Source: Lachnospiraceae bacterium (GTDB lineage Bacteria > Bacillota > Clostridia > Lachnospirales > Lachnospiraceae). From it: a DNA stretch of 64,000 nucleotides. Both the position numbers and the translations under genes were made by a program. Below are positions 1 to 8,843 of this stretch, in pieces. The stretch spans positions 28,099-92,098 of the forward strand of contig JAFRYE010000035.1 in assembly GCA_017441265.1 (NCBI GenBank), read 5' to 3'. The notes under the pieces were generated by a model, which had not been told where the DNA came from, made no database searches, and saw only the letters and a program-made list of their open reading frames with translations. How positions within the stretch are numbered: the first letter of the stretch is position 1; each line of letters starts with the position of its first letter.

Positions 1-772
1 TCTTCGTGCGGTCGATCCGCATGGTCTCAAAGCTGTCACAAAAGCCGTTGACAAACGTCTTTGCCATCTCATCGATCTGCGCCTGCGGAAGCTTCGCAAG
101 AAATCGGTGGATCGCCAGCGCGTCCTCCGATACGGGAAGCCCGTACTCGTACATCGCGCCCTCGTCCTCCGCCGCTCTGCGGATGACATTTTCCACGTAT
201 GCAACTCCTTCGTGGGAGTATTTTTCGTAAACCCGCAACTCTGCATACTCACGGAAATAGTCATGTACATAGTAGTACAGACTCTGCTTGATCCCGCGGT
301 CCACGCCGTCTTTTTCAATGTGCCCGAAGACTTCCGCGATCAATTCGCAGGCGTACAAAAACGGCTTGCGGATCCCTCGCATCAGATACGGAAGCGTCTG
401 CAAAAGCTCCGTTCCGAGGATGGAAATCACCTGTGCATACGCATTGCCGTACTCCTTCGCAGATACGTCCGGGTTCAAAAATGATGTCTTGTAATTGTCT
501 TCGCGGATCCCGGCGAACACCTTCTCCGCCAACATCGCGCGCTCCGCAGCGGACATCGTCTTCCACGCATCGCTGCCGGCCGTTTTTGCGAGATTGTCCA
601 TCGCCGTCGCGATCGCGGTAAACTCCGCAAGTCCCGCAGGGGCGTCGCTTCGTTTTGCTGCCGCCTTCAGGCCGGAGAACACCAGCGTAAAACGCTCCTT
701 CTCGTCCCTGCTCCAGCCGAGCATCGCGGGTGCCGCTTTGCCGTCCGCCTTCGATCTGTTCGATCTTGTCAT
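1..772 (-). CDS. M29-like aminopeptidase, N-terminal part (cut by window edge)
   Basis: The frame is open from an ATG at 772 to the left edge of the window, giving about 257 N-terminal residues. An AGGAAAGG ribosome site precedes the ATG. The visible part is soluble, mostly helical and rich in Ala, Glu and Tyr, with phrases such as TSFLNPD, a YYYVHDY helix and FVNGFCDSFE. From memory these resemble the long N-terminal domain of Clostridia proteins annotated as leucyl aminopeptidase (M29, thermophilic metalloprotease family). The metal-binding C-terminal domain lies outside the window, so catalytic residues cannot be checked. It is the last visible gene of the pheST-vanZ run, 22 bp after the membrane protein gene. 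Confidence 0.5.
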   Translation of the reverse strand, partial: MTRSNRSKADGKAAPAMLGWSRDEKERFTLVFSGLKAAAKRSDAPAGLAEFTAIATAMDNLAKTAGSDAWKTMSAAERAMLAEKVFAGIREDNYKTSFLNPDVSAKEYGNAYAQVISILGTELLQTLPYLMRGIRKPFLYACELIAEVFGHIEKDGVDRGIKQSLYYYVHDYFREYAELRVYEKYSHEGVAYVENVIRRAAEDEGAMYEYGLPVSEDALAIHRFLAKLPQAQIDEMAKTFVNGFCDSFETMRIDRTK

Positions 773-794
773 TGTATTTCCTTTCCTGCGATCG

Positions 795-1121
795 TCACTG
801 CATCGCCGCGCCCACCAGAATCAGGGCAAAGGTGATGATCACGACCGCCAGGTTAATTCCCATTCCGGCCGTCGCGTAGCCGTCCACAAACGGAACGTCA
901 CGTCTCGCCTCCGCGGAACACAACATTCCCGTGATCGCCAACAGCCCGTTGACGATCCCGAGGCCACCGCTTCCCGGAAGGGAGTGCTTTCTCCCGTACA
1001 CGATCAAAAACACCAGAAAGCACAGCGCCAGGATTCCTACCGCCAGGGAGATTTTCCCGAGGATGGAGCGCTGCCGCCCTTTGTAATGCACTGTTGATTT
1101 TTCGTGAATCGGAATGCTCAT
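795..1121 (-). CDS. Small membrane protein, DUF6142-like
   Basis: A 108-residue protein with a basic N-terminal head (HEKSTVHYKGRQRS) followed by three hydrophobic segments at roughly residues 22-42, 54-68 and 85-106. Small Clostridia proteins with this plan, a polar head plus three membrane helices with Gly-rich turns, are known as DUF6142; the match is from memory and tentative. A GGTGG ribosome site lies just before the ATG. It sits 15 bp downstream of the VanZ-like gene and is probably cotranscribed with it. Function unknown. Confidence 0.6.
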   Translation of the reverse strand: MSIPIHEKSTVHYKGRQRSILGKISLAVGILALCFLVFLIVYGRKHSLPGSGGLGIVNGLLAITGMLCSAEARRDVPFVDGYATAGMGINLAVVIITFALILVGAAMQ

Positions 1122-1136
1122 GGAACCACCGTTACG

Positions 1137-1601
1137 TTACTTCTTTCGTTTCCTCGCGCCTCCCGAGCGGGACTTGCGAACCGCTGCCGCGATGAGAACG
1201 CCGAACACACCTCCGAGCGTGTTCAGGATCACATCGTCAATATCAAAACTTCCCACGCGGAGAACATACTGCAGGATCTCCGCGCAGACGCTCGCGATGT
1301 ATGTCACGGCGACGGCAAATGCTCCGTAAAAGCGCCGCTGCACCAGGATTGCAACAAAGAATCCCATCGGCAGAAAAACCACGATATTTCCGATCACATT
1401 CCACCAAAACAACTGAGATCCGAGGCTCTCCGGGCCCTTCCAGAAACGTTTGATCTCCGCAAACGGCAGTAAGTTTACGCCGTGCGGGACCTCCGTCGTA
1501 CGTCCGAATTGGGGAGCAAACAGCAATCCGTAGACGAGTGCCGCGATATACAACACGAACAATACGCCCAAAAAGCGGCGCATGCCTTTCGTCATTTTCA
1601 T
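1137..1601 (-). CDS. VanZ-like membrane protein
   Basis: A 154-residue protein with four hydrophobic segments. It carries the VanZ-like features NLLPFAEI after the first helix, WWNVIGNIVVFLPMGFF in the second and SFDIDDVILNTLGG before the last; the D-x-x-D-V-x-x-N-x-x-G pattern is typical of the family. VanZ relatives are polytopic proteins linked to teicoplanin resistance or envelope functions, but most are uncharacterised. The tail is very basic (RKSRSGGARKRKK). An AAGGGG site precedes the ATG, only 9 bp after the pheT stop, so it is probably translated from the pheST transcript. Confidence 0.85.
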   Translation of the reverse strand: MKMTKGMRRFLGVLFVLYIAALVYGLLFAPQFGRTTEVPHGVNLLPFAEIKRFWKGPESLGSQLFWWNVIGNIVVFLPMGFFVAILVQRRFYGAFAVAVTYIASVCAEILQYVLRVGSFDIDDVILNTLGGVFGVLIAAAVRKSRSGGARKRKK

Positions 1602-1610
1602 GAATACCCC

Positions 1611-4043
1611 TTACTGGCGAAGCTCGACACCGAGGGCGGAAAGTCCCTTCAGAATGCCGTTCATCACGCGGGTAATCTCCTCGTCCGTCAAGGTATGATC
1701 CTTGGAGCGAAGCGTGACGGAGTACGCCATCGACTTGTGTCCCTCAAGGATCTGGGATCCCTCGTAGATATCGAAGAGATGGTACTCCTCCAGGAGTTTA
1801 CCGCCGTTCTTACGGATGACTTCCTCCACGTCGCCGGCAAGGACCTCTTTCTTCATCACCATGGAGAGGTCTCGGGTCACTGCCGGGAAGCGTGCAATTC
1901 CCTCATATTTGATGCCGAAATCCGCAAAATTGCAGATCTTAGGCATATCGATCACGCCGATATACACACGGTCGCCGATCCCGTACGTCTCGCAGACCGC
2001 AGGATGAACCTCGCCGAGGTATCCGACGGACTCGCCGTTGTAGAACATCTCCGCCTGACGGCCGGGATGCAGGAAATTGTAGGCGCCGTTGTTTTTGTAC
2101 GTCAACGTTCCCTTCATGCCGACGCGGCCCGTGAAGTCTTCCATCACGCCCTTCATATCGAAGAAATCGCCGTCGCCGTAGAAGCCAAGCGTAAACTGTA
2201 CTCTCTCATCCGGAAGCTCCGTGACCGGAAGTGCCTTCGGAAGATAAATCTTGGCCATCTCATAGAGACGTCCGTTCTTGTTTCTGCGGTTGAAGTTCGT
2301 CGAGAGCGACGTGAGCATTCCGCCGAGCGGCGTCGTGCGCATCACCGAGAAATCCTCGCCGAGCGGGTTCGCGATCGTCACGGTCTTGCGCAGCACGTCA
2401 TCCTCCGCAAGGCGCAGCTTATCGAACACCTTCGGGCTCTCGAAACTGTAGGTCATTGCCTCGGAAAATCCGTACTGCTCCGCGACATCCCTTGCAATGT
2501 CATTTAACCGGCGATCCAGCGGAATGCTGCCCTTGCCGGAACCCTTGGGAAGCGTCACCGGAATGTTGGCATAGCCGTAGAAGCGGGCAACCTCCTCATC
2601 GAGATCGGCATGGCAGAGAATGTCCTGACGCCAGGTCGGAACGATCACTTCGCCGGTAGCCCAATCGTACTTCAGATCGATCGTCTCGAAATAGCGGATC
2701 ATCGTCTCTTTGTCGATGTCCGTGCCGAGAACGCGGTTCGTTCTCTGGTAATCAAACTTGACTCTCCACGGTTTCTTTTCCACCGGGTACACGTCGACGC
2801 AGCCGCCGACAACCTCGCCGGCGCCGAGCTCCTCGATGAGCTGGCAGGCGCGGTTCATCGCCTCCATCGTCGTGTTTGGATCGAGTCCCTTCTCGAACTT
2901 GGCCTGCGCGTCGGTGCGCATGCCGAGGCGCTTTCCGGAAAGACGGATGTTCGTTCCGTCGAAGCAGGCAGCCTCAAAGAGCATCGTCTTGACGTTGTCC
3001 GTGATCTTGCTGTTCTCACCGCCCATGATGCCGGCGATACCGACACTCTTCTCCGCGTCACAGATCATCAGCACGTCGGAGTCGAGCTTGCGCTCCTGAC
3101 CGTCCAGCGTGGTGAAGGTCTCGCCGTCCGCAGCGCGGCGTACGATGATCTTCTTGCCTGCGATCGTGTCATAGTCAAACGCATGCATCGGCTGGCCGTA
3201 CTCTTCCATCACGTAGTTCGTGATATCGACAATGTTGTTGATGGGACGAATGCCGTTCGAAGCAAGGCGTCTCTGCATCCACAACGGCGACGGAGCCAGT
3301 TTAATGTTCTTCACAACGCGGGCGACATAGCGCGAGCAGAGATCCGTAGCCTGCACATCGACCGCAATGTAATCGGAAGCCTTCTCCGAATTGCCGGTCT
3401 CCGTCACGACAGGCGGGCAGAATTTCTTGCCGAACGTCGCGGCAGCCTCGCGCGCGATACCGATCACGCCGAAGCAATCCACACGGTTCGAGGTGATCTC
3501 ATACTCGAAATTCACGTCGTTCAGGCCGAGCGCTTCCACTGCGGAATCGCCGGGCTTCACATCCGGATACATCTCCGGATCGAAAATGTAGACGCCGTTC
3601 TCCGGTGCCTCGGGATAGAAATCTCTTGAGGAACCGAGTTCCTCGACGGAGCACATCATACCGCACGACTCCACACCGCGCAGTTTGCCCTTCTTGATCT
3701 TTGTGCCGCCCTCGACTTTTTTTCCGTCATGGTCCGTTGCCACACGGCCCCCGTCAAGGACAACCGGGATGAGCGCACCCTCGGTCACATTGGGAGCGCC
3801 GGTCACGATCTGAAGCGTCTCGCCGTCCGCGCTCACCTGCATCTGGCAGACGATCAGTTTGTCCGCATCCGGATGCGGCGCGATGGACAGCACCTTCGCC
3901 ACAACAATCTTCTCGAGATTCTCATCCAGGCGCTCGAACCCCTCTACCTTAGAACCGCTCAGGGTCATCGCGTCCGTGTATTCCTGTGCCGTACAATCAA
4001 GGTCCGGAACATAGGCCTTGATCCAAGATAACGATGTATTCAT
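1611..4043 (-). CDS. pheT: Phenylalanine--tRNA ligase beta subunit
   Basis: An 810-residue protein of normal length for bacterial PheT. Domains in order: OB-fold tRNA-binding domain (about 40-155, with VVAKVLSIAPHPDADKL), B3/B4 editing domain (about 215-390), B5 domain, catalytic-like core and FDX-ACB anticodon-binding domain at the C terminus (ARFPAVTRDLSMV onward). With PheS it forms the alpha2-beta2 enzyme that charges tRNA-Phe; the beta subunit edits mischarged Tyr. A CGGAG site precedes the ATG, 43 bp after pheS. No T-box leader is visible. The gene holds no copy of the dispersed octamer. Confidence 0.97.
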   Translation of the reverse strand: MNTSLSWIKAYVPDLDCTAQEYTDAMTLSGSKVEGFERLDENLEKIVVAKVLSIAPHPDADKLIVCQMQVSADGETLQIVTGAPNVTEGALIPVVLDGGRVATDHDGKKVEGGTKIKKGKLRGVESCGMMCSVEELGSSRDFYPEAPENGVYIFDPEMYPDVKPGDSAVEALGLNDVNFEYEITSNRVDCFGVIGIAREAAATFGKKFCPPVVTETGNSEKASDYIAVDVQATDLCSRYVARVVKNIKLAPSPLWMQRRLASNGIRPINNIVDITNYVMEEYGQPMHAFDYDTIAGKKIIVRRAADGETFTTLDGQERKLDSDVLMICDAEKSVGIAGIMGGENSKITDNVKTMLFEAACFDGTNIRLSGKRLGMRTDAQAKFEKGLDPNTTMEAMNRACQLIEELGAGEVVGGCVDVYPVEKKPWRVKFDYQRTNRVLGTDIDKETMIRYFETIDLKYDWATGEVIVPTWRQDILCHADLDEEVARFYGYANIPVTLPKGSGKGSIPLDRRLNDIARDVAEQYGFSEAMTYSFESPKVFDKLRLAEDDVLRKTVTIANPLGEDFSVMRTTPLGGMLTSLSTNFNRRNKNGRLYEMAKIYLPKALPVTELPDERVQFTLGFYGDGDFFDMKGVMEDFTGRVGMKGTLTYKNNGAYNFLHPGRQAEMFYNGESVGYLGEVHPAVCETYGIGDRVYIGVIDMPKICNFADFGIKYEGIARFPAVTRDLSMVMKKEVLAGDVEEVIRKNGGKLLEEYHLFDIYEGSQILEGHKSMAYSVTLRSKDHTLTDEEITRVMNGILKGLSALGVELRQ

Positions 4044-4086
4044 AGTAATCTCCGTATCAATGTGTATTCTGTCTTCGAGCGCTTTC

Positions 4087-5106
4087 TCAGAACTGCTTTA
4101 AGAAGCGAAGGTCATTTTCGTACAAGAGACGAAGGTCGTCGATCTCATACTTTAAAAGAGCGATGCGCTCCAATCCGACGCCGAACGCAAAACCCGTGTA
4201 CTTCTCGGGATCGATGCCGCTCATTGTCAAAACGCGGGGGTGAACCATACCGCAGCCGAGAATCTCGATCCAACCGCTGCCCTTGCAAAACCGGCATCCT
4301 TTGCCGCCGCACTTAAAGCAGGAAACGTCCATCTCCGCCGAGGGCTCGGTAAACGGAAAATGATGCGGGCGGAACTTCACTTTCGTCTCCGCTCCGAACA
4401 TCTCCTTCGCGAACTCCGCGAGCGTTCCCTTGAGATCCGCAAACGTGATGTTGTCGTCGATCACAAGACCGTCCACCTGGTGGAAGCAGGGCGAGTGCGT
4501 CGCATCCACCTCATCCGCGCGGTACACGCGGCCGGGGGACAGAATGCGAAGCGGCAGCTTGCCTTTCTCCATGATACGCGCCTGCACCGAGGACGTCTGG
4601 GTGCGAAGCAGGATCTTGCCGTTCACGTAAAATGTATCCTGCTCATCCTTTGCGGGATGGTTGGCCGGAATGTTCAACGCCTCAAAGTTGTAGTAATCCT
4701 CCTCAACCTCAGGGCCGTCCACGATCTCATAGCCCATGCCGACAAAGAACCGCTCCACTTCCGCAAGCGCGATATTGTTCACATGGCGGTGTCCTTCCGT
4801 CATCCGCTTTGCGGGAAGCGTCACGTCGATCGTCTCGCTCGCGAGTTTCTTCTCCTGCTGCTTCGCGGTGATTGCCGCCTTGACTTCCTCCAGACGCTGC
4901 TCGATGGCCGCACGCGCGTCATTGACCAGCGCGCCGACTGCAGGCCGATCTTCCGGAGCGACATCCTTCATGGACTTCAAGACCTCCGTGAGAGCTCCCT
5001 TTTTTCCCAAGAATTCGACCCGGATCTCATTGAGAATGTCCATGGTCTGCGCCTGCTCAAGCTTCTCGAAGCAGGCTTTCCGGATTTCCGCTAACCGCTC
5101 TTTCAT
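4087..5106 (-). CDS. pheS: Phenylalanine--tRNA ligase alpha subunit
   Basis: A 339-residue class II synthetase subunit. A coiled-coil arm (about 1-90) is followed by the catalytic domain with motif 2 (SPGRVYRADEVDATHSP) and motif 3 (GFAFGVGLERIALL, about 305-318). It binds Phe and ATP and acts with PheT. Two CxxC pairs (CFKCGG and CRFCKG) form an apparent zinc-knuckle insert that I do not recall from the B. subtilis enzyme. The gene follows the DUF4340 gene by 18 bp. A perfect 8-bp hairpin covers that junction, and no free ribosome site lies between it and the ATG, so translation may be coupled to, or controlled by, this structure. Confidence 0.96.
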   Translation of the reverse strand: MKERLAEIRKACFEKLEQAQTMDILNEIRVEFLGKKGALTEVLKSMKDVAPEDRPAVGALVNDARAAIEQRLEEVKAAITAKQQEKKLASETIDVTLPAKRMTEGHRHVNNIALAEVERFFVGMGYEIVDGPEVEEDYYNFEALNIPANHPAKDEQDTFYVNGKILLRTQTSSVQARIMEKGKLPLRILSPGRVYRADEVDATHSPCFHQVDGLVIDDNITFADLKGTLAEFAKEMFGAETKVKFRPHHFPFTEPSAEMDVSCFKCGGKGCRFCKGSGWIEILGCGMVHPRVLTMSGIDPEKYTGFAFGVGLERIALLKYEIDDLRLLYENDLRFLKQF

Positions 5107-5115
5107 AGTCGTTTG

Positions 5116-5138
5116 TGACGGAGACTAATTCTCCGTCA
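5116..5138 (-). promoter_or_regulatory. Hairpin at the start of pheS
   Basis: On the minus strand TGACGGAG and CTCCGTCA form an 8-bp perfect stem with a 7-nt loop that contains the stop codon of the upstream gene. The right arm ends 9 nt before the pheS ATG. The only GGAG in the area is in the left arm, so the nearest Shine-Dalgarno-like sequence is both distant and paired. Structure seen; role in translational coupling inferred. Confidence 0.5.
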
Positions 5139-6525
5139 TTCCTTTCATCATTTTGATAAAGTCATCCACCGCGCGGGAATCGATCAGACAATCGCATACA
5201 CCGAGCCGCTCCACAATGTCGGAGCCGCCCTCTCCGCGGAAAATCCGCACGGTCATATCCTTATTTTTCGTCGGATCCGCCGCCTTCACCTCGAAGGTCA
5301 GGATCGGTTCCGCATCCGGCGTCTCCGTCGGCTTGTACCCCGTCGTCCGAAGGCCCGTGATGAGATTCATCCACTCCAAAGCCTCCTTGGAGGTAATCTG
5401 TGTGCCGTTCATCCGGTACACCTCTTCCTCACCCACAGTCTCGTGGGTGTAGGTCAGCGCCTTGTCGTCAAAGGTCACGGTCAAAGACGAGATCGCACGC
5501 ATTCCCGGATAGAACAACGCATGGTACGTATACGAGAATACGTCGAAATTGCACATCAGCTCAACCTGCGCCTTGCTGATGGTGATGATGGCATCCCGCC
5601 CCTGGAGCATCGCATAGTACGATCCGGTCTCCGCATCCTGCTCGCCGATCTTCAGCGTATAGGACCTGGATTCCGTACCGGAATCGTCGGTATATTTCAC
5701 AGTGAGCACCGCCTGCGGATCATTCAGACCGTATTTCGCGAACTCATCCGGCCGCGCCGCGCGGACACTCTCGGTGTAGATGTTCAGATACTGTTCCAGC
5801 TGATCCATCCACGTTGTTCCGGGGATATCGGCCTCCCACTGAGCCCGATACGGCTCCTCGGAATACCACGGCAGATAGTTGATGCCGGAATAGTCGTAAA
5901 AGTTGTTGCCCTTCTTCGCCGTAAACGCCGGGAACAGGGTTCCCGTCAGCGAGATCTCGGTGATATTCTTGATCGCCGAAATGCTCGGAAGCGTCAGCTT
6001 GTTCACAAAATAACTCTTGTCACGCAGGATCAGCTGCGAATAGCTCGACGATACGGTATATACGGTCTTCTCATCGTTAAACCTGCAGTAATAGTTTGCA
6101 TTCGTCGGCAGTTTGTCGCCGAGTTCGATCTTCACGAGCCGTTCGCTCCCTGCGTACGCCTCCAGCACCGCCGGATGATCAAGCCCGTATTCGCTCGCAG
6201 CCGCCGGCTCCGTCACTTTGGACAGCGCCAGAAGGTTCGGCAGCATCTTGTCGGTAAACTGGTTGACGATCGCCTGGTTCAAAAGGTCGTCTTCATTGAT
6301 CCACTTCTCGCCGTCCTTGGTGAACACGGCCTCGTAGGAATCATTTTTCAGATAAATCCTGTCGACCTTGTCCACATCGATCGTCGTCACCGTAAAGTAT
6401 TCGGTTTTATTGCCCGGATCCGTTGGCTTTTTGTCCTTGTTTTTCAGCAGAAAGAACACGGCCAGCAAAGCACCGAGCGCAACCACTAAAACAGCGATCT
6501 TGATAATGCTTGATTTACTCTTCAT
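5125..6525 (-). CDS. DUF4340 domain protein of a Gld-type ABC module
   Basis: A 466-residue protein with one N-terminal membrane helix (about 7-27) and a long extracytoplasmic part. The opening TTIDVDKVDRIYLKNDSYEAVF and the later repeats of the same kind (LTGTLFPAFTAKKG, LTVTFDDKALTYTHE) fit DUF4340, a beta-rich domain found beside GldG-like proteins. It overlaps the GldG-like gene by 11 bp and follows the ATPase and permease genes, so the four probably make one complex. In Bacteroidetes GldAFG is linked to gliding; in Bacillota the substrate is unknown. No catalytic residues are apparent. Confidence 0.85.
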   Translation of the reverse strand: MKSKSSIIKIAVLVVALGALLAVFFLLKNKDKKPTDPGNKTEYFTVTTIDVDKVDRIYLKNDSYEAVFTKDGEKWINEDDLLNQAIVNQFTDKMLPNLLALSKVTEPAAASEYGLDHPAVLEAYAGSERLVKIELGDKLPTNANYYCRFNDEKTVYTVSSSYSQLILRDKSYFVNKLTLPSISAIKNITEISLTGTLFPAFTAKKGNNFYDYSGINYLPWYSEEPYRAQWEADIPGTTWMDQLEQYLNIYTESVRAARPDEFAKYGLNDPQAVLTVKYTDDSGTESRSYTLKIGEQDAETGSYYAMLQGRDAIITISKAQVELMCNFDVFSYTYHALFYPGMRAISSLTVTFDDKALTYTHETVGEEEVYRMNGTQITSKEALEWMNLITGLRTTGYKPTETPDAEPILTFEVKAADPTKNKDMTVRIFRGEGGSDIVERLGVCDCLIDSRAVDDFIKMMKGMTEN

Positions 6526-7969
6526 TCACTGTATTCTCCGAAGTCTGAATTCTCTCCACACGGCGTCTGAGAATGACGACAATGCCCACACACAGGATCA
6601 ACGCCGGCAGAAGGAAGGACGCAATCGCCACCTTGTTCCGCTCACTCGTCGTCATCCGAAGCGCTTCGTTGAGCGCCGTCGTGTCCGGGATTGCGCGAAC
6701 CGTGTTGCTTTCCTGCGAAAAATGCTGATTCAGCATATCGATGAACATATCGCGGTTGGCCATCTGCGACGTGCCCGTCATGAACACATCGGAGAAGAAA
6801 AATGACGCTCCGAACACATACATGGTTCCGGTCGAACCGTTGTAAGTGTCTTCGATCTTCATGAGAATCGGATACTCTCCCGTCTCATCGGTGGACAGTT
6901 TCGTGTAATCCCCTTCGCTCAGTTTGACATATCCTTCGGCCGATGAGCGATACAGCGTCTCGACGGTGGTGGTATTACGGCGAAGTACATCGGTGTACAA
7001 AGGCGTCGTAAACGGCCATGCCGCACTCTCGTTTCCGACCTTCGTCAAAAGGTACGGAGGCTGGTCACCGACGGTAAGGCTCGAGTCGCTCTCGCACACG
7101 ATCCCCGCACCCAGGCGCACGCCGTAATAGTTGAGAAGCGCCTGATAGCTCGTCAGCGTATCGGCTCCGACATAGGTTGAAGTAATTACGATACCGCCGC
7201 TCGTCATATAGTTCTTTACGGCTTCGACCTCCTCCGCCGTGAAGTCCTTTCTCGGACCGCCGATCAGCAGAATGTCGCAGTCTGCGGGAACTCCGCCGGC
7301 CGCAGTAAGGTTGACGTACTTCAGTTTATAGGCATTGAGCTTCAGCAGATCGGAAAATGTCTGCGTCACGCTTCCGAGATTTTCCTTATCAATGTTCGTA
7401 AGCCATTCGTTATGGTTGACCGTAGCGTAGATCGTCGCTTTCTTATCCTGAGTTACCTCGATGATCGCCTTGGCGATCTCAACCTCGGCGTCGTAACCCA
7501 CATGAGCTTTCGTCATCGCGCTCGTATTTACTTCGTAGATCATCATTTCCGAGACGTCGATATACGAGTAGCGCTCGGGAGCGTCCGCATTGACGACGAT
7601 GATACTGTTCGGATTGATCTCGCTGGTGTCGTTGTAGCGGTAGATGAACTGCGGGTACTGCACCGGATCCTTGAACGTCAGCGTGATCAGATCGTTGGCG
7701 TCCGCGATCAGTTCGGCCGCGGTCTTGATCGTGAGGTCCTCCTCACTCTCCTGATACACATAGTAGAGATCAACCGGCGTCGAGACGGACTTTGCAAACT
7801 CTTTCGTCTCGTCGGCGATGGTGTATTTTCCGGTCGACGACATGTCGATCTTGTCGAAGAGACTGCCTGAGATCAGGTTGACAACGATCAAAACCACGAT
7901 CACAAGGAAGGATACGACCGTGGCATAAGCACCGCCGCGGAATTTTCGGGATCGGGAATTCTTACTCAT
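6515..7969 (-). CDS. GldG-like ABC transporter auxiliary protein
   Basis: A 484-residue protein with a membrane helix near the N terminus (about 14-37), a large extracytoplasmic domain and a second helix at the C terminus (about 443-466) followed by a basic anchor. The phrases LIGGPRKDFTAEEVEAVKNYMTSGG and VFGASFFFSD are typical of the GldG-like (ABC_transp_aux) family, which resembles a ThuA/IFT52-type fold. It has GGAGG before its ATG and starts 1 bp after the permease gene. It probably works with the preceding permease and ATPase; the transported substrate is unknown. Confidence 0.88.
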   Translation of the reverse strand: MSKNSRSRKFRGGAYATVVSFLVIVVLIVVNLISGSLFDKIDMSSTGKYTIADETKEFAKSVSTPVDLYYVYQESEEDLTIKTAAELIADANDLITLTFKDPVQYPQFIYRYNDTSEINPNSIIVVNADAPERYSYIDVSEMMIYEVNTSAMTKAHVGYDAEVEIAKAIIEVTQDKKATIYATVNHNEWLTNIDKENLGSVTQTFSDLLKLNAYKLKYVNLTAAGGVPADCDILLIGGPRKDFTAEEVEAVKNYMTSGGIVITSTYVGADTLTSYQALLNYYGVRLGAGIVCESDSSLTVGDQPPYLLTKVGNESAAWPFTTPLYTDVLRRNTTTVETLYRSSAEGYVKLSEGDYTKLSTDETGEYPILMKIEDTYNGSTGTMYVFGASFFFSDVFMTGTSQMANRDMFIDMLNQHFSQESNTVRAIPDTTALNEALRMTTSERNKVAIASFLLPALILCVGIVVILRRRVERIQTSENTVNEE

Positions 7970-7970
7970 A

Positions 7971-8843
7971 TTACGCCTCCCATCTTCTCTTCTTGATCGC
8001 CTGAATGGTCAGGAACACGAAGAGGAAAATCATGCTGAGATAGTAAACGTAGGATGAGATGTCCACGATCTCTCTCGGGAACAGGGCAAACCGCGACTGC
8101 ACGGACAGCCAGCCGAACACTTTCGCGAGGCTGCCGTCAAACCGGGTCCGATCCGGATCCGTAAAATAAGCAACTGCCAGACCGCCGACGGAAAGCACCG
8201 CAACGATGCCCGTGACGATCTTGCTCTTCATCATCACATATGTAATGACCGACACGATCAAAGCGAGCCCGAGGAGCACGCAAAATGCCAGTACATGTCC
8301 GGTCGGAAGCATCTGAACGAGCATGTCGATCATTAGGGTAAACAGGATCACAATGAACGTCATCACTGCCGCAAACACCTGACTCTCGGTCAGCGACGAA
8401 ATGAACATTCCGATGGCCATATACGTGCATCCCAGCAAAAAGAACGCAGCGATCGTCGTGTACGCAACCGAATAGTTCACCGCACCGTAATTGTGAAGGA
8501 TCAGCGGATAGACGCAGATAAACGCTACCGCGACGGCAAACACCGTCACGAGCGCAAGGAACTTCCCTAATACAATGCGCTCGACACTCACGGGCGCCGT
8601 GAAGATCAGCTGGTCCGTGCGCTGTCTCTTTTCCTCCGCGAGAATACGCATCGTAAGCATCGGAACCAGCAGAAGGAAGAACGTCGTGGTTCCGTTGACC
8701 GCAAGTCCGAAGTTTGCGTACTCGCCGCGCAGGTTGTACAGGTATTGGTAAATGCCGACAATGATCAGCAAAAACGCAATGAACAGATATCCGAGGAACG
8801 ACGTGAAATACGACCGCAACTCTTTTTTGTAAATTGCTCTCAT
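7971..8843 (-). CDS. GldF-like ABC transporter permease
   Basis: A 290-residue integral membrane protein with about six helices. The N-terminal phrase MRAIYKKELRSYFTSFLGYLF and the loop LVPMLTMRILAEEKRQRTDQLIFTAPVS fit ABC-2 type permeases of the GldF/NosY kind. It overlaps the ATPase gene by 4 bp, the usual sign of translational coupling, and is followed at once by the GldG-like gene. The proteins should form an exporter or membrane-remodelling ABC complex; the substrate cannot be told from sequence. Confidence 0.9.
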   Translation of the reverse strand: MRAIYKKELRSYFTSFLGYLFIAFLLIIVGIYQYLYNLRGEYANFGLAVNGTTTFFLLLVPMLTMRILAEEKRQRTDQLIFTAPVSVERIVLGKFLALVTVFAVAVAFICVYPLILHNYGAVNYSVAYTTIAAFFLLGCTYMAIGMFISSLTESQVFAAVMTFIVILFTLMIDMLVQMLPTGHVLAFCVLLGLALIVSVITYVMMKSKIVTGIVAVLSVGGLAVAYFTDPDRTRFDGSLAKVFGWLSVQSRFALFPREIVDISSYVYYLSMIFLFVFLTIQAIKKRRWEA

